NCBI RefSeq assembly: GCF_900113435.1 | Contig: NZ_FOPG01000001.1 | Span: forward strand, 1,521,240-1,585,239 | Direction of reading: 5' to 3' | Origin: Sulfitobacter dubius | GTDB taxonomy: Bacteria > Pseudomonadota > Alphaproteobacteria > Rhodobacterales > Rhodobacteraceae | DNA: 64,000 nucleotides | In this document: positions 1 through 10,581 of the stretch, piece by piece | How the letters are laid out: each line of letters begins with the position of its first letter | How positions within the stretch are numbered: position 1 is the stretch's first letter | Position numbers and translations under genes: made by a program | Notes under the pieces: model-generated | Seen by the model: only the letters and a program-made list of their open reading frames with translations | Told to the model about the DNA's origin: nothing | Databases searched by the model: none

Positions 1-522
1 ATGGAAGACATCACCGTCACTGACCCTCAGATGGCCCAGACTCCGCGCGATGGCAAAGCGCAGGGCGAGATTATGATCCGCGGCAATGCGGTGATGAAAG
101 GCTACCTCAAGAACCCCGAGGCCACCGCCGAAGCCTTCGCGGGCGGGTACTTCCATTCCGGCGACATCGCGGTGCAGCACCCAGACGGTTACATCCAGAT
201 CGCCGACCGCGCCAAAGACATCATCATCTCAGGCGGAGAAAATATCTCGAGCGTTGAGGTCGAGGGCGTGTTGATGGGGCATGAGGCGGTCCATCTTGCC
301 GCCGTTGTGGCCCAGCCGGATGACAAATGGGGCGAAGTACCTTGCGCCTTTGTTGAATTAAAGCCCGGGGCGGACGCCACCGAAGACGCGTTAATTGCCT
401 TCACCCGCGAGCGGCTTGCCGGGTTCAAAACCCCAAAACGCGTAATCTTTGACGACTTACCCAAAACCTCCACCGGGAAAATCCAGAAATTCGAACTGCG
501 CAAGCGGGCTGCAACACTCTAA
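1..522 (+). CDS. Acyl-CoA synthetase (AMP-forming), C-terminal part
   Basis: This is the 3' end of an ANL-superfamily acyl-CoA synthetase, which adenylates a carboxylic acid and transfers it to CoA. Only 173 residues lie in the window against about 540 for the family, so the gene starts upstream and the ATG at base 1 is probably internal. Visible motifs are the GYFHSGD core, the hinge region with DRAKDIIISGGENIS, and near the end the catalytic lysine motif PKTSTGKIQK. The C-terminal AMP-binding_C domain is complete. The substrate cannot be read from this part; medium-chain or DmdB-like (methylmercaptopropionate) ligases share this motif set. Confidence 0.93.
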   Translation: MEDITVTDPQMAQTPRDGKAQGEIMIRGNAVMKGYLKNPEATAEAFAGGYFHSGDIAVQHPDGYIQIADRAKDIIISGGENISSVEVEGVLMGHEAVHLAAVVAQPDDKWGEVPCAFVELKPGADATEDALIAFTRERLAGFKTPKRVIFDDLPKTSTGKIQKFELRKRAATL

Positions 523-607
523 CGCGCGCGCATTATGTCACCTCCCATTGCTGATCCCGCAGCGCGTGGTAGAGTGGCGAAAACTGACAGGCCCGCAGCA
601 GAACCCC

Positions 608-1621
608 ATGACCGCCTTGACAAAATACGCCCGGCTCGAAGCGACGGGCCTTTGGCGCGCCACGCCCGATGCGCAGCGGCGCGAGGTGATCGTCTCTATC
701 GGCGATGCGACGCTGGTGATTAGCGATCTCAAGGATCAAGCGCTCACCCATTGGTCGCTGGCGGCGATTGAACGGGCCAACACGGGCCAACTGCCTGCGC
801 TCTATCATCCTGATGGTGATCCGGGCGAAACGCTGGAGCTGCCCGACAACGAAACCGACATGATCGAAGCGATCGAAAAGCTGCGCCGCGCGATCAACCG
901 CAGCCGTCCAAAACCGGGCCGCTTGCGTTGGGTGGGCATGGTGGCATCGGTGGCCGTGGTGGCAGCACTCGCGTTGTTTTGGATGCCCGGCGCGCTGCGC
1001 GATCATGCGATCAAAGTCGTGCCGGATGTAAAACGCGCCTCGCTTGGAACCGCGCTGCTGAAAAGGCTCGAACGGGTCTCTGGCCCAGCCTGCGAAAGCG
1101 CCGGGGGCAGTGCCGCATTAACACGGCTATCGAACCGTTTGGACGTTGGGCGCGTGGCGATCCTACCTGATATGACCCGCGCCAGCCTACATTTGCCCGG
1201 ACGCCTTATCGTGCTTGATCGTGCGGTGCTAGAGGATCACGAAGAACCCGATGTTGCCGCAGGCTATGTGCTGACCGAAGATGTCGCGCGGATGGAACAT
1301 GACCCGCTGCGCGCCCTGCTCGAAGCCGTCGGCCTGCGCGAAAATTTCCGCCTGCTGACCACCGGCGATATCTCTTCCGAGGCGCTTGACGCCTACGCCG
1401 AACAATTGCTGCTGCGCCCGTCCGCGACCCCGCAGGTCGACACACAGCTGGCGCGTTTTGCCAAGGCAGAGCTGCGCAGCAAACCCTATGCCTACGCGCG
1501 TGACATCACTGGCGAAACCACCCTGCCCCTGATCGAAGGCGATCCGATGAACGGCAAGCTTACCGCGCCACTGCTTTCTGACGCTGATTGGCTGCGGCTG
1601 CAAAATATCTGCGGCGGATAA
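608..1621 (+). CDS. Single-pass membrane protein of unknown function
   Basis: I do not recognise this 337-residue protein. The ATG at 608 is preferred over upstream in-frame codons because those overlap the synthetase gene before it and add low-complexity sequence. The first ~95 residues are probably cytoplasmic. One hydrophobic segment follows (VGMVASVAVVAALALFW, about residues 101-118), then a larger domain of about 215 residues. The part around DVAAGYVLTEDVARMEHDP has the rhythm of M48-type peptidases next to their zinc site, but the HExxH motif is absent. If related, it would be a non-catalytic derivative; that link is inference. It ends at a strong bidirectional terminator. Confidence 0.8.
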   Translation: MTALTKYARLEATGLWRATPDAQRREVIVSIGDATLVISDLKDQALTHWSLAAIERANTGQLPALYHPDGDPGETLELPDNETDMIEAIEKLRRAINRSRPKPGRLRWVGMVASVAVVAALALFWMPGALRDHAIKVVPDVKRASLGTALLKRLERVSGPACESAGGSAALTRLSNRLDVGRVAILPDMTRASLHLPGRLIVLDRAVLEDHEEPDVAAGYVLTEDVARMEHDPLRALLEAVGLRENFRLLTTGDISSEALDAYAEQLLLRPSATPQVDTQLARFAKAELRSKPYAYARDITGETTLPLIEGDPMNGKLTAPLLSDADWLRLQNICGG

Positions 1622-1642
1622 GAAACTTTAACAGACCCACAA

Positions 1643-1678
1643 AAAAGGCCAGCCGGGCAATGCCGCGGCTGGCCTTTT
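1643..1678. terminator. Bidirectional rho-independent terminator
   Basis: A 12-bp stem (AAAAGGCCAGCC paired with GGCTGGCCTTTT) around a GC-rich loop has A-rich and T-rich flanks on both sides. It lies between the convergent genes ending at 1621 (+) and 1697 (-), so it can serve both. Confidence 0.85.
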
Positions 1679-1696
1679 GTCCTCATTTCAATTCGC

Positions 1697-3136
1697 TCAG
1701 CGGCGCAGGTAGGCATCCCCGTAGCCCGCGCGGCGCAGTTGGCTAACCGCTGATTGAACCGACCCGCCCGCGATGGGACCGGCCTGAACGCTGTGGTAGG
1801 TCTTGCCGCCCCGCGTCTGCTTGCCAATGCGGGCGGGCAATCCCATGCCTGAAATCTCACGCGCGGCGCGCTGTGCGTTGGCGGGGCTACCAAAGACACC
1901 AACCTGAACGTATCCCGCCTTAGAGGTCGTTTGCGTGGCCGAGGCCGAGCGGCTGGAATAGACCGGCTTGGCCTTAACCGGGCGTGCATCACGATGAACC
2001 GGCGCGGCATTGCGGTAGCGGATAACCCGTTTGACCACCTGCCCGTCACGCTCCACGATTTTGACCACCCCGAGTTTCCGACGCTGAGTTTCAATGTCGA
2101 GGTAGGGGTAGATCAGCGGCACTTTAGCGGTCACGTCTTCCCCGGTCGCCTTATTCACCAAACGGCGCGGCACCGTCTGGGTCCAGATCAGCAACATGTC
2201 TGCACGGCCATTCAAGGTCTGCTCGGCGCGGTGCGGGTTCAGGCGATCGTCTTCCCAAACTTTCTTGTAGCCATGCGGCACTTTCACGTTGGTGGTGTTC
2301 TGACGGTTGATCGCCACATGTTTCGGCACGATACGCGTTCTTGCGCTCACGGCTTTGACGGGCGGTGCGCTTGGAACCGGTGCAGCAACCACACGAGGCG
2401 CGACAATCCGCGCCGGAGCGCCTGCAACACCCGACATCATACCTGCACTGCGGTAGGGCTGCGGAGCCGTAGCGCGCTGCGGGCCAGAGGGAGCAAGACG
2501 GCCCGTAATAGGCTCGGCCTGCGGGCCACAGCGCACAGTATACCCATCGCCGCGCCGCATATAGCGCTGCGACAGAGGCGATGCCGCAGGACACGCAGTG
2601 GCAAATCCGGTTGGCGCTGGCGCGGCCAGAGCCACGGGTTTGCTTGGCACCACAGGCACAGGGCGCGGCGCGGTTTGACGCACGACCTTGGGCGCGGCTG
2701 TTCGGATTGGTGCGGGGGCCACACGGCGGACCACTTTTTGCGGTGCGGGGCGGGCGACCGGCGCTTTGCGCGTCTTTGCTGGGGCGGCAGAGGCTTCGGC
2801 GACGCGGGTCGGCTCGGCCGATGGCGGCGCGGCGCTGGTTGGAACCGTTTCGGCAGCTTTGGCCGCCGAGGCCGCTGCTACTTGAACGCCATTGGTGGGC
2901 TGGAACCCACAGACCTGATCCCGTGCCCGGCTCATGCGCGGCACCCATGACACATTGCCATCGATCCCTGCGCGGATGAACACACATCCCGCGCTGTCTA
3001 CATATTGCTTGCCCTTGTAAGAGGACGGCGGAAATTCGGCTGGCTGGCTGCGGCTGTCTTGTGCCTGCGTCTGCGATCCGCCGACGCCCAAAGCGGCCAC
3101 GATCACTGCCATGGCAATACTTTTTGTAAATGTCAT
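1697..3136 (-). CDS. Secreted SPOR-domain protein
   Basis: This 479-residue envelope protein begins with a Sec signal peptide (MTFTKSIAMAVIVAALGVGG, likely cleavage after TQAQA). A long Ala/Pro-rich low-complexity middle (about residues 85-260) follows, and the last ~75 residues form a SPOR domain (YVQVGVFGSPANAQRAAREI onward). SPOR domains bind denuded septal peptidoglycan, so the protein probably acts at the cell wall during division. The middle also holds Arg/Tyr-rich segments without a recognised fold. It resembles the RlpA-like/SPOR proteins common in Rhodobacteraceae but has no double-psi barrel. It stands alone upstream of nothing co-oriented except upp further away. Confidence 0.85.
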   Translation of the reverse strand: MTFTKSIAMAVIVAALGVGGSQTQAQDSRSQPAEFPPSSYKGKQYVDSAGCVFIRAGIDGNVSWVPRMSRARDQVCGFQPTNGVQVAAASAAKAAETVPTSAAPPSAEPTRVAEASAAPAKTRKAPVARPAPQKVVRRVAPAPIRTAAPKVVRQTAPRPVPVVPSKPVALAAPAPTGFATACPAASPLSQRYMRRGDGYTVRCGPQAEPITGRLAPSGPQRATAPQPYRSAGMMSGVAGAPARIVAPRVVAAPVPSAPPVKAVSARTRIVPKHVAINRQNTTNVKVPHGYKKVWEDDRLNPHRAEQTLNGRADMLLIWTQTVPRRLVNKATGEDVTAKVPLIYPYLDIETQRRKLGVVKIVERDGQVVKRVIRYRNAAPVHRDARPVKAKPVYSSRSASATQTTSKAGYVQVGVFGSPANAQRAAREISGMGLPARIGKQTRGGKTYHSVQAGPIAGGSVQSAVSQLRRAGYGDAYLRR

Positions 3137-3223
3137 CTAATGCCCCCACACTATCTGGTAGAACGATGCATCAGCGCGCGGCCTGAGTAAAGCACCGCGC
3201 GCTAAATTGCTGATCTTACCCGA

Positions 3224-3865
3224 TCACTTGGTGCCAAACATCCGGTCGCCCGCGTCGCCGAGACCCGGAATGATATAGCCCTTCTCGTTCAGCGCTTCGT
3301 CCAGCGAGGCCGTAACGATGCGCACATCGGGATGGGCTTCCTTCATCGTGGCCACGCCTTCGGGCGAGGCGAGCAAGCAGAGGAAAATGATATTGGTGGC
3401 GCCCGCCTGTTTCAGCAGATCAATCGCCGCGACCGAGGAGTTGCCGGTGGCGAGCATCGGGTCCACAGCGATCACCAGACGATCATCCAGCCCTTCGGGC
3501 ACCTTGAAGTAATATTGCACCGGCTGCAGTGTCTCTTCGTCACGATACAGACCGACAAAACCGACCCGGGCCGAGGGGATCAGCTCCAACACCCCGTCCA
3601 TCAGACCATTGCCCGCCCGCAGGATCGAGATCAGCGCAAGCTTTTTGCCATCGAGCGTCGGCGCGTCCATCTCTTGCATCGGGGTTTCGATGCGTTTGGT
3701 CGTCATCGGCAGGCCGCGCGTGACCTCATATGCCAGCAACTGGCTGATCTCACGCAGCAATTGCCGGAACACTGCTGTGGGCGTGTCCTTGTCGCGCATG
3801 ATGGTCAGCTTGTGCTGCACCAGCGGATGGTCGACGATCGTCAGGTGATTGGGGGTATCGGTCAT
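3224..3865 (-). CDS. upp: Uracil phosphoribosyltransferase
   Basis: Upp converts uracil and PRPP to UMP in pyrimidine salvage. The 213-residue length is typical. The PRPP-binding motif [11 protein letters not shown] is present at about residues 134-144, and the uracil-binding C-terminus ends in [13 protein letters not shown] as in bacterial Upp. It is the last gene of the minus-strand block cdd-deoA-deoB-upp and lies 70 bp after deoB. The block would take cytidine and deoxynucleosides to UMP and pentose phosphates. Confidence 0.98.
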   Translation of the reverse strand: MTDTPNHLTIVDHPLVQHKLTIMRDKDTPTAVFRQLLREISQLLAYEVTRGLPMTTKRIETPMQEMDAPTLDGKKLALISILRAGNGLMDGVLELIPSARVGFVGLYRDEETLQPVQYYFKVPEGLDDRLVIAVDPMLATGNSSVAAIDLLKQAGATNIIFLCLLASPEGVATMKEAHPDVRIVTASLDEALNEKGYIIPGLGDAGDRMFGTK

Positions 3866-3935
3866 GCGGCAGGCTCCTTTATTTGCCTCGCTTCTAGCCG
3901 CACAAGCGCCCCGCTCGCAAGCAAAGGCTGCGCGG

Positions 3936-5126
3936 CTAGGCTGGCACCTTTACCCCCAGATGCCCGGCGACGAGGGCTGCGACATCGGTAAAGCCGATCT
4001 GACCCAGTTCCCCTGCCCCGGTCCCGGCGACCAGCAGCGGCACCCTTTCGCGGGTGTGATCGCTGCCCGCCCAAGTGGGATCATTGCCATGATCCGCCGT
4101 CACGACCAGCATGTCACCGTCCCGCAGCGCCGCGATCACCTTGCCGATCTCACCGTCGAACCACTCCAACGCGCGGGCATAGCCCGACACATCGCGGCGG
4201 TGACCATAAAGGCTGTCGAACTCCACGAAATTGGCAAAGGTCAGGCTGCCGTCTTCGGCCTCATCCACCAGATCATGCAGGTGTTCCATCAGCTTGGCAT
4301 CCGGCCCTTTGCGCAGCTCATCGATGCCTTGCATGGTAAAGATGTCGCCGATCTTGCCCACCGCATAGACCCGCCCCCCGGCGTTTTGCACCCAATTGGT
4401 CAGCATCGGTTTGGGCGGCGTGATGGCATAGTCGCGCCGGTTCGCGGTGCGCTGGAATGCGCCCGGTTCGCCGGTGAAGGGCCGCGCGATGACACGGCCC
4501 ACCTTCATCTCATGCAGGCGCGGTGCGATGTCTTGGCAAAGTTTTAGCAGGCGGTCGAGGCCAAAGGTCTCTTCATGGGCGGCGATCTGGAAAACGCTGT
4601 CGGCGGAGGTATAGCAGATCGGCCAGCCACTTTCGCAATGCGCTGCCCCCAGCCGTTCGATGATGGCGGTGCCAGAGGCGTGACAATTGCCCAAGATCCC
4701 ATCGGTGCCCGCCAGCCGCGCGACCTCTGCGGTCAGGTCTGCGGGAAAGGCAGGCGTCTCATCGGGGAAGTAATGCCAAGCCCATGGCACCGGCAGTCCG
4801 GCCAATTCCCAATGGCCCGAAGGGGTATCCTTGCCCTGAGAGATTTCTGTCGCAGCCCCCCAGCGGCCTTCGGGCGCAGCACTCAAACCCGGCGCCTCCA
4901 TCCCGCTGGCGAGCTTCAGCGCAGCGCTTAGACCCAACCGGTCAAGATTGGGCAGCGCAAGCGGCCCGCTGCGTCCCTCTTCTGCCTTACCAGCCGAACA
5001 GGCCTGCGCGATATGGCCCAGCGTATTGGCCCCGGTGTCCGGCAGATCGCCGTTAAAGAAATCCCCCGCGTCCGGGGCGCCGCCGATGCCCACGGAGTCG
5101 ATCACGACCAAGAATGCACGTCCCAT
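3936..5126 (-). CDS. deoB: Phosphopentomutase
   Basis: DeoB interconverts (deoxy)ribose 1-phosphate and 5-phosphate, feeding the sugar released by DeoA into central metabolism. The 396-residue protein belongs to the alkaline-phosphatase-like metalloenzyme superfamily. Metal-site motifs are visible: [13 protein letters not shown] near the N-terminus and [11 protein letters not shown] near residue 345. Its ATG at 5126 overlaps the deoA stop in a TGATG arrangement, which indicates translational coupling. Confidence 0.98.
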   Translation of the reverse strand: MGRAFLVVIDSVGIGGAPDAGDFFNGDLPDTGANTLGHIAQACSAGKAEEGRSGPLALPNLDRLGLSAALKLASGMEAPGLSAAPEGRWGAATEISQGKDTPSGHWELAGLPVPWAWHYFPDETPAFPADLTAEVARLAGTDGILGNCHASGTAIIERLGAAHCESGWPICYTSADSVFQIAAHEETFGLDRLLKLCQDIAPRLHEMKVGRVIARPFTGEPGAFQRTANRRDYAITPPKPMLTNWVQNAGGRVYAVGKIGDIFTMQGIDELRKGPDAKLMEHLHDLVDEAEDGSLTFANFVEFDSLYGHRRDVSGYARALEWFDGEIGKVIAALRDGDMLVVTADHGNDPTWAGSDHTRERVPLLVAGTGAGELGQIGFTDVAALVAGHLGVKVPA

Positions 5127-6430
5127 CAGCCGATCCTTTCCAAGATCAAATCCGGCGTTTCAACCGCCCTGTCACCAAGCGTGATCGCCGCCAGAACCGC
5201 CGCCTCTGCCGCATCCGCAGCCGCGTCCCCCGGCGCATGGATCAGCGCCAAGGGCTGACCCGCACGGACCTCATCGCCCAAGCGCAGCACTTCCGACAGG
5301 CCTACTGCCGGGTCGATCTGGTCTGCCTCGATCACCCGACCTCCGCCGAGATTGACCACCGCCATGCCGAGTGCCGCGCCGTCGATCGCGCTAACGTAGC
5401 CTCCGCACGGCGCGGGGACCGCTCGGATCACAGGGGCTTTGGGCAGGAGGCGCTCCCAGTTCTCGGCGAAATCGGCAGGTGCGCCCATGGCGCTGAGCAT
5501 TCGGGAGAAACGCTCCAACGCGCGGCCATCGGCGACCACCGCGCGCAGGGCGTCGGCACCCGCCTCAGCCGTCGCGGCCAAACCCCCGTTGGCAAGAAGC
5601 CCACCGCCCAATTCACACGTCACATCAAGGATTGGCCCGGTGGCCGCCCCGGTGAGCACCCGCATCACCTCGGCCACTTCCAACGCGTTGCCAAGGCTCG
5701 GCACCAGCGGCTGGTTCATATCGCTGATCACCGCCGTCGTCGGGCAACCCGCCGCCGTGGCGGTGCCGCTCAGCGCCTCGGCCAAGGCGCGCGCCTGCGA
5801 CAGTTCCTTCATGAAAGCGCCCGAGCCGACCTTCACATCCAGCACCAGCCCATCCAGCCCGGCGGCGAGCTTTTTCGACAGGATCGAGGCGGTGATCAGG
5901 TCGAGCGAATCCACGGTCGAAGTCACATCCCGCACCGCATAAAGTCGCCGATCCGCCGGGGCGATGTCGCCGCTGGCGCTGACGATGGCGCAGCCCACCT
6001 CCCGCACGACCGCGCGAAAGCGGGCCTCTTCCAACTGCGTGCTAACGCCGGGGATCGCCTCCAGCTTGTCGAGCGTGCCGCCCGTATGCCCCAGCCCCCG
6101 GCCCGAGATCATCGGCACATATGCCCCGCAAGCCGCCAGCGCCGGGGCAAGGATCAGCGACACGCAGTCGCCGACGCCGCCAGTGGAATGTTTGTCGAGC
6201 ACCGGACCGTCTAAGTCCCAGTCCAACACTTGCCCCGAATCGCGCATCGCAAGGGTCAGCGCCACGCGGCCCGGCTGGTCCAAGCCATTGAGGCAGATGC
6301 CCATGGCAAAGGCCCCGGCCTGCGCGTCACTGACACGGCCGTCGGCCAGCGCGCCTGCCATCCACGTCAGGGCCTCTGCATCCAATGCCTCGCCATGGCG
6401 CAGCCGTGCCAGAATATCCCGCGCGCTCAT
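5126..6430 (-). CDS. deoA: Thymidine phosphorylase
   Basis: DeoA phosphorolyses thymidine to thymine and 2-deoxyribose 1-phosphate. The signature KHSTGGVGD is visible at about residues 80-88, and the 434-residue length fits the family. I place the start at the ATG at 6430 ([17 protein letters not shown]), just 4 bp from the cdd stop. A longer reading from 6466 would overlap cdd and adds no conserved sequence. The stop overlaps the deoB start. Confidence 0.97.
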   Translation of the reverse strand: MSARDILARLRHGEALDAEALTWMAGALADGRVSDAQAGAFAMGICLNGLDQPGRVALTLAMRDSGQVLDWDLDGPVLDKHSTGGVGDCVSLILAPALAACGAYVPMISGRGLGHTGGTLDKLEAIPGVSTQLEEARFRAVVREVGCAIVSASGDIAPADRRLYAVRDVTSTVDSLDLITASILSKKLAAGLDGLVLDVKVGSGAFMKELSQARALAEALSGTATAAGCPTTAVISDMNQPLVPSLGNALEVAEVMRVLTGAATGPILDVTCELGGGLLANGGLAATAEAGADALRAVVADGRALERFSRMLSAMGAPADFAENWERLLPKAPVIRAVPAPCGGYVSAIDGAALGMAVVNLGGGRVIEADQIDPAVGLSEVLRLGDEVRAGQPLALIHAPGDAAADAAEAAVLAAITLGDRAVETPDLILERIG

Positions 6431-6434
6431 GCGG

Positions 6435-6827
6435 TTAACCCTGCATATGGGCAGCGCCAAAGGCACCCGGCAGCAACTCGCCCATGGTGGTCTGTTGTTC
6501 CTTGCCCGCTACGGTCGCCATGGTCACCGACACATCGCCGCCCGAAAACTCCGCCAGTTTCTGGCGGCAACCGCCGCAGGGCGTCACCGGCATATCGCTG
6601 CCCGCTACGACATAGACCTCGGCGATCTCACGCTCGCCCGCCGCGACCATGGCGGCAATCGCCCCGGCTTCGGCGCAGGTCCCCTGCGGGTAGGCGACGT
6701 TCTCGACATTGCAGCCGCTGAACACCGCGCCCGACGCGGTGCGGATCGCCGCGCCGACCTTGAAATTCGAATAGGGCGCATGGGCATTTTCCCGCACCAA
6801 CACAGCCGCGTCGCGCAAATCAGTCAT
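6435..6827 (-). CDS. cdd: Cytidine deaminase
   Basis: Cdd hydrolyses cytidine and deoxycytidine to uridine and deoxyuridine. The 130-residue tetrameric-type enzyme shows the substrate loop HAPYSNFKVGAA, the zinc/catalytic motif TCAEAGA, and PCGGCRQ, which supplies the other two zinc cysteines. It is the first gene of the salvage operon, divergent from maeB across about 220 bp, which probably carries both promoters. Confidence 0.98.
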   Translation of the reverse strand: MTDLRDAAVLVRENAHAPYSNFKVGAAIRTASGAVFSGCNVENVAYPQGTCAEAGAIAAMVAAGEREIAEVYVVAGSDMPVTPCGGCRQKLAEFSGGDVSVTMATVAGKEQQTTMGELLPGAFGAAHMQG

Positions 6828-7047
6828 TAGGCTCTCCCTTTTCTCGGACTATAGAAAATTGCCCCGCCCTGTGCGATGCAAAACCACATGTCACCTCAAT
6901 CGCCTCTTAAAGCCTGCGTAAAATGGCCCGCAAGGGCGACGCTGGGGCAAAGCCACCCGCCGCGAAAACCGACCCGCTCAAATGCCGCTTTGCTTGCGCG
7001 CAAAAATTAGTTTAACGCTAAACCATTATTCGGGAGGAGCATGAACG

Positions 7048-9321
7048 ATGTCCGACACCCCCAACTTGCGCCAAGCAGCATTGGACTACCACGAACACCC
7101 CCGGCCCGGTAAGCTGGAGGTCCGCGCGACCAAACCACTGGCCAATGGCCGCGATCTGGCACGCGCCTATTCGCCCGGCGTGGCCGAGGCTTGTATCGAG
7201 ATCAAGAACGACCCGGATACTGCCGCCCGCTATACCTCGCGCGGCAATCTGGTGGCCGTGATCACCAATGGCACTGCGGTGCTGGGGCTGGGCAATATCG
7301 GCGCGCTGGCCTCGAAACCGGTGATGGAGGGCAAGGCCGTGCTCTTCAAGAAATTCGCCAATATCGACTGCTTTGACATCGAGTTGGATCAATCCGACCC
7401 CGAAAAACTGGCCGAGATCGTCTGCGCGATGGAGCCGAGCTTTGGCGCGATCAACCTCGAAGACATCAAGGCCCCCGACTGTTTCGTCGTTGAGAAGATC
7501 TGCCGCGAGCGCATGAACATTCCCGTCTTTCACGACGACCAGCACGGCACCGCCATCGTCGTGGGTGCGGCGGTAAAGAACGCGCTACATGTGGCGGGCA
7601 AGAAGTTCGAGGACATCAAGATCGTCTCGACCGGTGGCGGGGCTGCGGGGATCGCTTGCCTCAACATGCTGCTGAAACTCGGTGTGAAGCGCGAAAACGT
7701 CTGGCTGTGTGACATCAACGGGCTGGTCTATGAAGGCCGGACCGAAGACATGAACCCTAGCAAAGCGGAATATGCGCAGAAATCCGACCTGCGCACGCTG
7801 GACGATGTGATCGACGGGGCGGACCTTTTTCTTGGCCTCTCCGGGCCCGGCGTGCTCTCGCCCGAGATGGTCGCGAAGATGGCCAAGCGCCCGATCATCT
7901 TTGCGCTGGCGAACCCGACGCCCGAAATTCTGCCCGATCTGGCCCGCGCCGTGGCACCCGACGCGATCATCGCCACAGGGCGCAGCGATTTTCCCAATCA
8001 GGTCAACAACGTGCTGTGTTTCCCCTTCATCTTCCGGGGTGCGCTGGATGTGGGCGCGACCACGATCAACGATGAGATGAAGATCGCCTGTATCGACGGT
8101 ATCGCCGCCCTCGCCCGCGCCACGACGAGCGCGGAGGCGGCAGCGGCCTATCAGGGCGAGCAGCTGACTTTTGGCGCGGAATACCTGATCCCGAAACCCT
8201 TTGATCCGCGCCTCATCGGCGTGGTCTCTTCCGCCGTGGCCAAGGCCGCGATGGAGACGGGCGTGGCCGCACGCCCCATCGAAGACCTCGACGCTTACAA
8301 ACGCAAGCTCGACGGGTCGGTGTTCAAATCGGCGCTGATTATGCGCCCGGTTTTCGAATCCGCCCGCTCCTCCCCCCGCCGTCTGGTCTTTGCCGAAGGC
8401 GAGGACGAGCGCGTGCTGCGCGCTGCGCAAGCGATCATCGAAGAGACGGTGGAACGGCCCATCCTCATTGGCCGCCCCGAGGTGATCGAACGGCGCATCG
8501 AAAAGGCCGGGTTGAACCTGCAACTGGGCCAAAACGTCGATCTGGTGAACCCCGAGAACGACCCCCGCTACCGCGACTATTGGGAGACCTATCACAGCCT
8601 GATGTGCCGCCGCGGCGTCAGCCCCGACATCGCCCGCGCCATCATGCGCACGAACACCACCGCCATCGGCGCGGTCATGGTGCACCGTGGTGAGGCCGAC
8701 AGCCTGATCTGCGGCACCTTTGGCGAGTTTGGCTGGCATCTGAACTACGTCAATCAGGTGCTGGGCCGCGACGGTTTCCGCCCGCATGGCGCGCTCTCGA
8801 TGATGATCCTCGAAGACGGGCCGCTCTTCATCGCGGATACCCAAGTGAACCTGCACCCCACCCCCGAACAGATCGCCGAGATCGCCATCGGGGCCGCCCG
8901 CCACGTCCGGCGCTTTGGCATTGAGCCGAAAGTCGCGCTTTGCTCACAAAGCCAGTTTGGCAATCAGGGCGAAGGGTCGGGCAAGCGCCTGCGCGCGGCG
9001 CTGCAAATCCTCGACGCAGGCGACCATGATTTCGTTTATGAAGGCGAGATGAACATCGACACCGCGCTTGACGCCGAGTTGCGCGCGCGGCTGCTGCCCT
9101 GCAACCGGATGGAAGGGGCCGCCAATGTGCTGGTCTTCGCCCATGCCGATGCGGCCTCGGGCGTGCGCAACATCTTGAAAATGAAGGGTGACGGGCTTGA
9201 GGTGGGGCCGATCCTGATGGGGATGGGCAACCGGGCGCATATCGTGTCGCCCTCGATCACCGCGCGCGGGCTGCTCAACGTGGGCGCCATCGCGGGCACA
9301 CCGGTCGCGCATTACGGTTGA
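7048..9321 (+). CDS. maeB: NADP-dependent malic enzyme with phosphotransacetylase-like domain
   Basis: MaeB oxidatively decarboxylates malate to pyruvate, giving NADPH for growth on acids. The 757-residue protein is a fusion. Residues about 1-425 are the malic enzyme, with [11 protein letters not shown], the FHDDQHGTA motif and the NAD(P)-binding [12 protein letters not shown]. Residues about 430-757 are a phosphate-acetyltransferase-like regulatory domain. This layout is typical of alphaproteobacteria, where the PTA-like part usually lacks transferase activity and mediates acetyl-CoA control (family knowledge). A strong Shine-Dalgarno (GGGAGGAG) precedes the ATG. An imperfect inverted repeat GTTTA-ACGC-TAAAC at 7010-7023 lies just upstream and could be an operator. 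Confidence 0.97.
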   Translation: MSDTPNLRQAALDYHEHPRPGKLEVRATKPLANGRDLARAYSPGVAEACIEIKNDPDTAARYTSRGNLVAVITNGTAVLGLGNIGALASKPVMEGKAVLFKKFANIDCFDIELDQSDPEKLAEIVCAMEPSFGAINLEDIKAPDCFVVEKICRERMNIPVFHDDQHGTAIVVGAAVKNALHVAGKKFEDIKIVSTGGGAAGIACLNMLLKLGVKRENVWLCDINGLVYEGRTEDMNPSKAEYAQKSDLRTLDDVIDGADLFLGLSGPGVLSPEMVAKMAKRPIIFALANPTPEILPDLARAVAPDAIIATGRSDFPNQVNNVLCFPFIFRGALDVGATTINDEMKIACIDGIAALARATTSAEAAAAYQGEQLTFGAEYLIPKPFDPRLIGVVSSAVAKAAMETGVAARPIEDLDAYKRKLDGSVFKSALIMRPVFESARSSPRRLVFAEGEDERVLRAAQAIIEETVERPILIGRPEVIERRIEKAGLNLQLGQNVDLVNPENDPRYRDYWETYHSLMCRRGVSPDIARAIMRTNTTAIGAVMVHRGEADSLICGTFGEFGWHLNYVNQVLGRDGFRPHGALSMMILEDGPLFIADTQVNLHPTPEQIAEIAIGAARHVRRFGIEPKVALCSQSQFGNQGEGSGKRLRAALQILDAGDHDFVYEGEMNIDTALDAELRARLLPCNRMEGAANVLVFAHADAASGVRNILKMKGDGLEVGPILMGMGNRAHIVSPSITARGLLNVGAIAGTPVAHYG

Positions 9322-9334
9322 ACCCAAATCAAAA

Positions 9335-9357
9335 CGCCGCCCCCTTTGGGGACGGCG
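9335..9357 (-). terminator. Hairpin terminator, minus strand
   Basis: A GC-rich stem (CGCCGCCCC with GGGGACGGCG) lies 14 bp after the maeB stop. The T-rich tail is on the minus strand (GTTTTGATTTGG), so it best serves the small minus-strand gene ending at 9378, and may also stop maeB transcripts. Confidence 0.65.
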
Positions 9358-9377
9358 CTGCGTGTTCGGGCGTTTGC

Positions 9378-9506
9378 TTATTTACGGGGCGTGGCGGGTT
9401 TGATGTCCGCGACGGAGGACGGGGCCTTGGCGGCGGGTTTTGCCGCGGCCTTGGCTTGCTTCTTCTTGTTGCCGATTTTGTCACCCATGGTCGGGCCCTT
9501 TGTCAT
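9378..9506 (-). CDS. Small lysine/alanine-rich basic protein
   Basis: This 42-residue ORF is too short for most gene callers. It reads MTKGPTMGDKIGNKKKQAKA followed by an Ala/Pro/Lys-rich tail, and is strongly basic. A second in-frame ATG at 9488 has the better Shine-Dalgarno (AAAGGG, 7 nt upstream), so the product may be 36 residues (MGDKIGNKKKQ...). Coding potential is supported by its own downstream terminator at 9335-9357 and by the composition. It resembles small nucleic-acid-associated or ribosome-associated basic peptides only in charge; I assign no function. Confidence 0.55.
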   Translation of the reverse strand: MTKGPTMGDKIGNKKKQAKAAAKPAAKAPSSVADIKPATPRK

Positions 9507-9630
9507 GCGAGGGGCGCTGGCATCATGCCGCGCCTAGCTTCATCATGACAAGAATCCTGCCGCAAACTGATCCGTTTTCGACCGAGATGTCGCAAAAGGC
9601 GCGCCGCCCCGAGAGGCAGCGCAATGTCGC

Positions 9631-10392
9631 TTAGAACCGCCAGTTGAACGCGCGGCTGACGCCGAAGCGCATGGTCCATTGATCGTCAGAACCGGCCTGC
9701 GTGATCGGGCTGTCACCGGCATCATTCAGCAGGCGTTGATAGGCCACGGCCCCTTCAAGCGCCCATGCATCATCCAGACGGTAGGTCGCCTGCACTTCGA
9801 CGCCCGCCCCCAGCAGACCACCTTCGGCCTCATAGGCCGCCAAGGTCGGCGTGGCCGTGTCGACGCCGAAATAGGTGTCGGCATAGGTGTCATTGCCAAG
9901 GCTGAAACGCGGGCCTGCGGTGATGGTCCAACGCTCATCCGGGCGAAAGATCACGTCGGCGCCAATGTCGCCGGTCACGCCTTCATGGCCGCCAAAGCCA
10001 CGGCGCACCTTGCCGAAGACCTGCCAGTTCACCTCGCGGTAGACCACGCCAAAGCCAAGCTCAACTGCCGCGTCGATATCCTCAAGCCCCGCAAGCTCCG
10101 CGTGATCGGAACTGTCACGCTCGCCCAGATAGCGGAACGCGCCGGTAAAGCCGAAACCGGTCTTGGGCGCTTCGCCGATGTTGGTGCCGATCTTGCGCCC
10201 ACCCCACTCCAGCGAGCCAAAGGTAAAGGCCAAATCCGGCGTCGCGCGATAGCTGCTGGCGCCCGGATAATCCGGGGCCGCCCCCACCCCGCCGCGCAGG
10301 GCGAAGTTAAACGAACGGTCCTGCGCCGCCACCGGCAGCGCGGCAACCATGGCGAGGCAAGAGGCAAGGGGCAAAGAAAGGGCGAGACGCAT
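9631..10392 (-). CDS. MipA/OmpV family outer membrane protein
   Basis: This is a 253-residue predicted outer-membrane beta barrel. The start at 10392 gives a clean Sec signal peptide (MRLALSLPLASCLAMVAALP, cleavage after VAAQ). The mature part has alternating hydrophobic/polar strands, MipA-type features such as GAAPDYPGASSYRATPDLA early on, and a C-terminal aromatic residue (VSRAFNWRF) as BAM-recognised barrels have. MipA relatives are linked to scaffolding of murein synthesis or to outer-membrane transport; the exact role here is unknown. It is divergent from prpE. Confidence 0.88.
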   Translation of the reverse strand: MRLALSLPLASCLAMVAALPVAAQDRSFNFALRGGVGAAPDYPGASSYRATPDLAFTFGSLEWGGRKIGTNIGEAPKTGFGFTGAFRYLGERDSSDHAELAGLEDIDAAVELGFGVVYREVNWQVFGKVRRGFGGHEGVTGDIGADVIFRPDERWTITAGPRFSLGNDTYADTYFGVDTATPTLAAYEAEGGLLGAGVEVQATYRLDDAWALEGAVAYQRLLNDAGDSPITQAGSDDQWTMRFGVSRAFNWRF

Positions 10393-10581
10393 GTGGGCAG
10401 GCTCCAAAAGAAATAGGGTTTCGGGATAATCTAGCATGACGCGCCGCAACTGACAGGAACAATAGCGATCCGCTTGCCGAATTCTTTCTAAGCGGCCAGA
10501 GTGAATGGAAATATTTGCGCGCCAGTACAGCTATACCCGGCCCGCGGGTTTGCCGCACAGTGCAACAGGAGGAGGAACACC

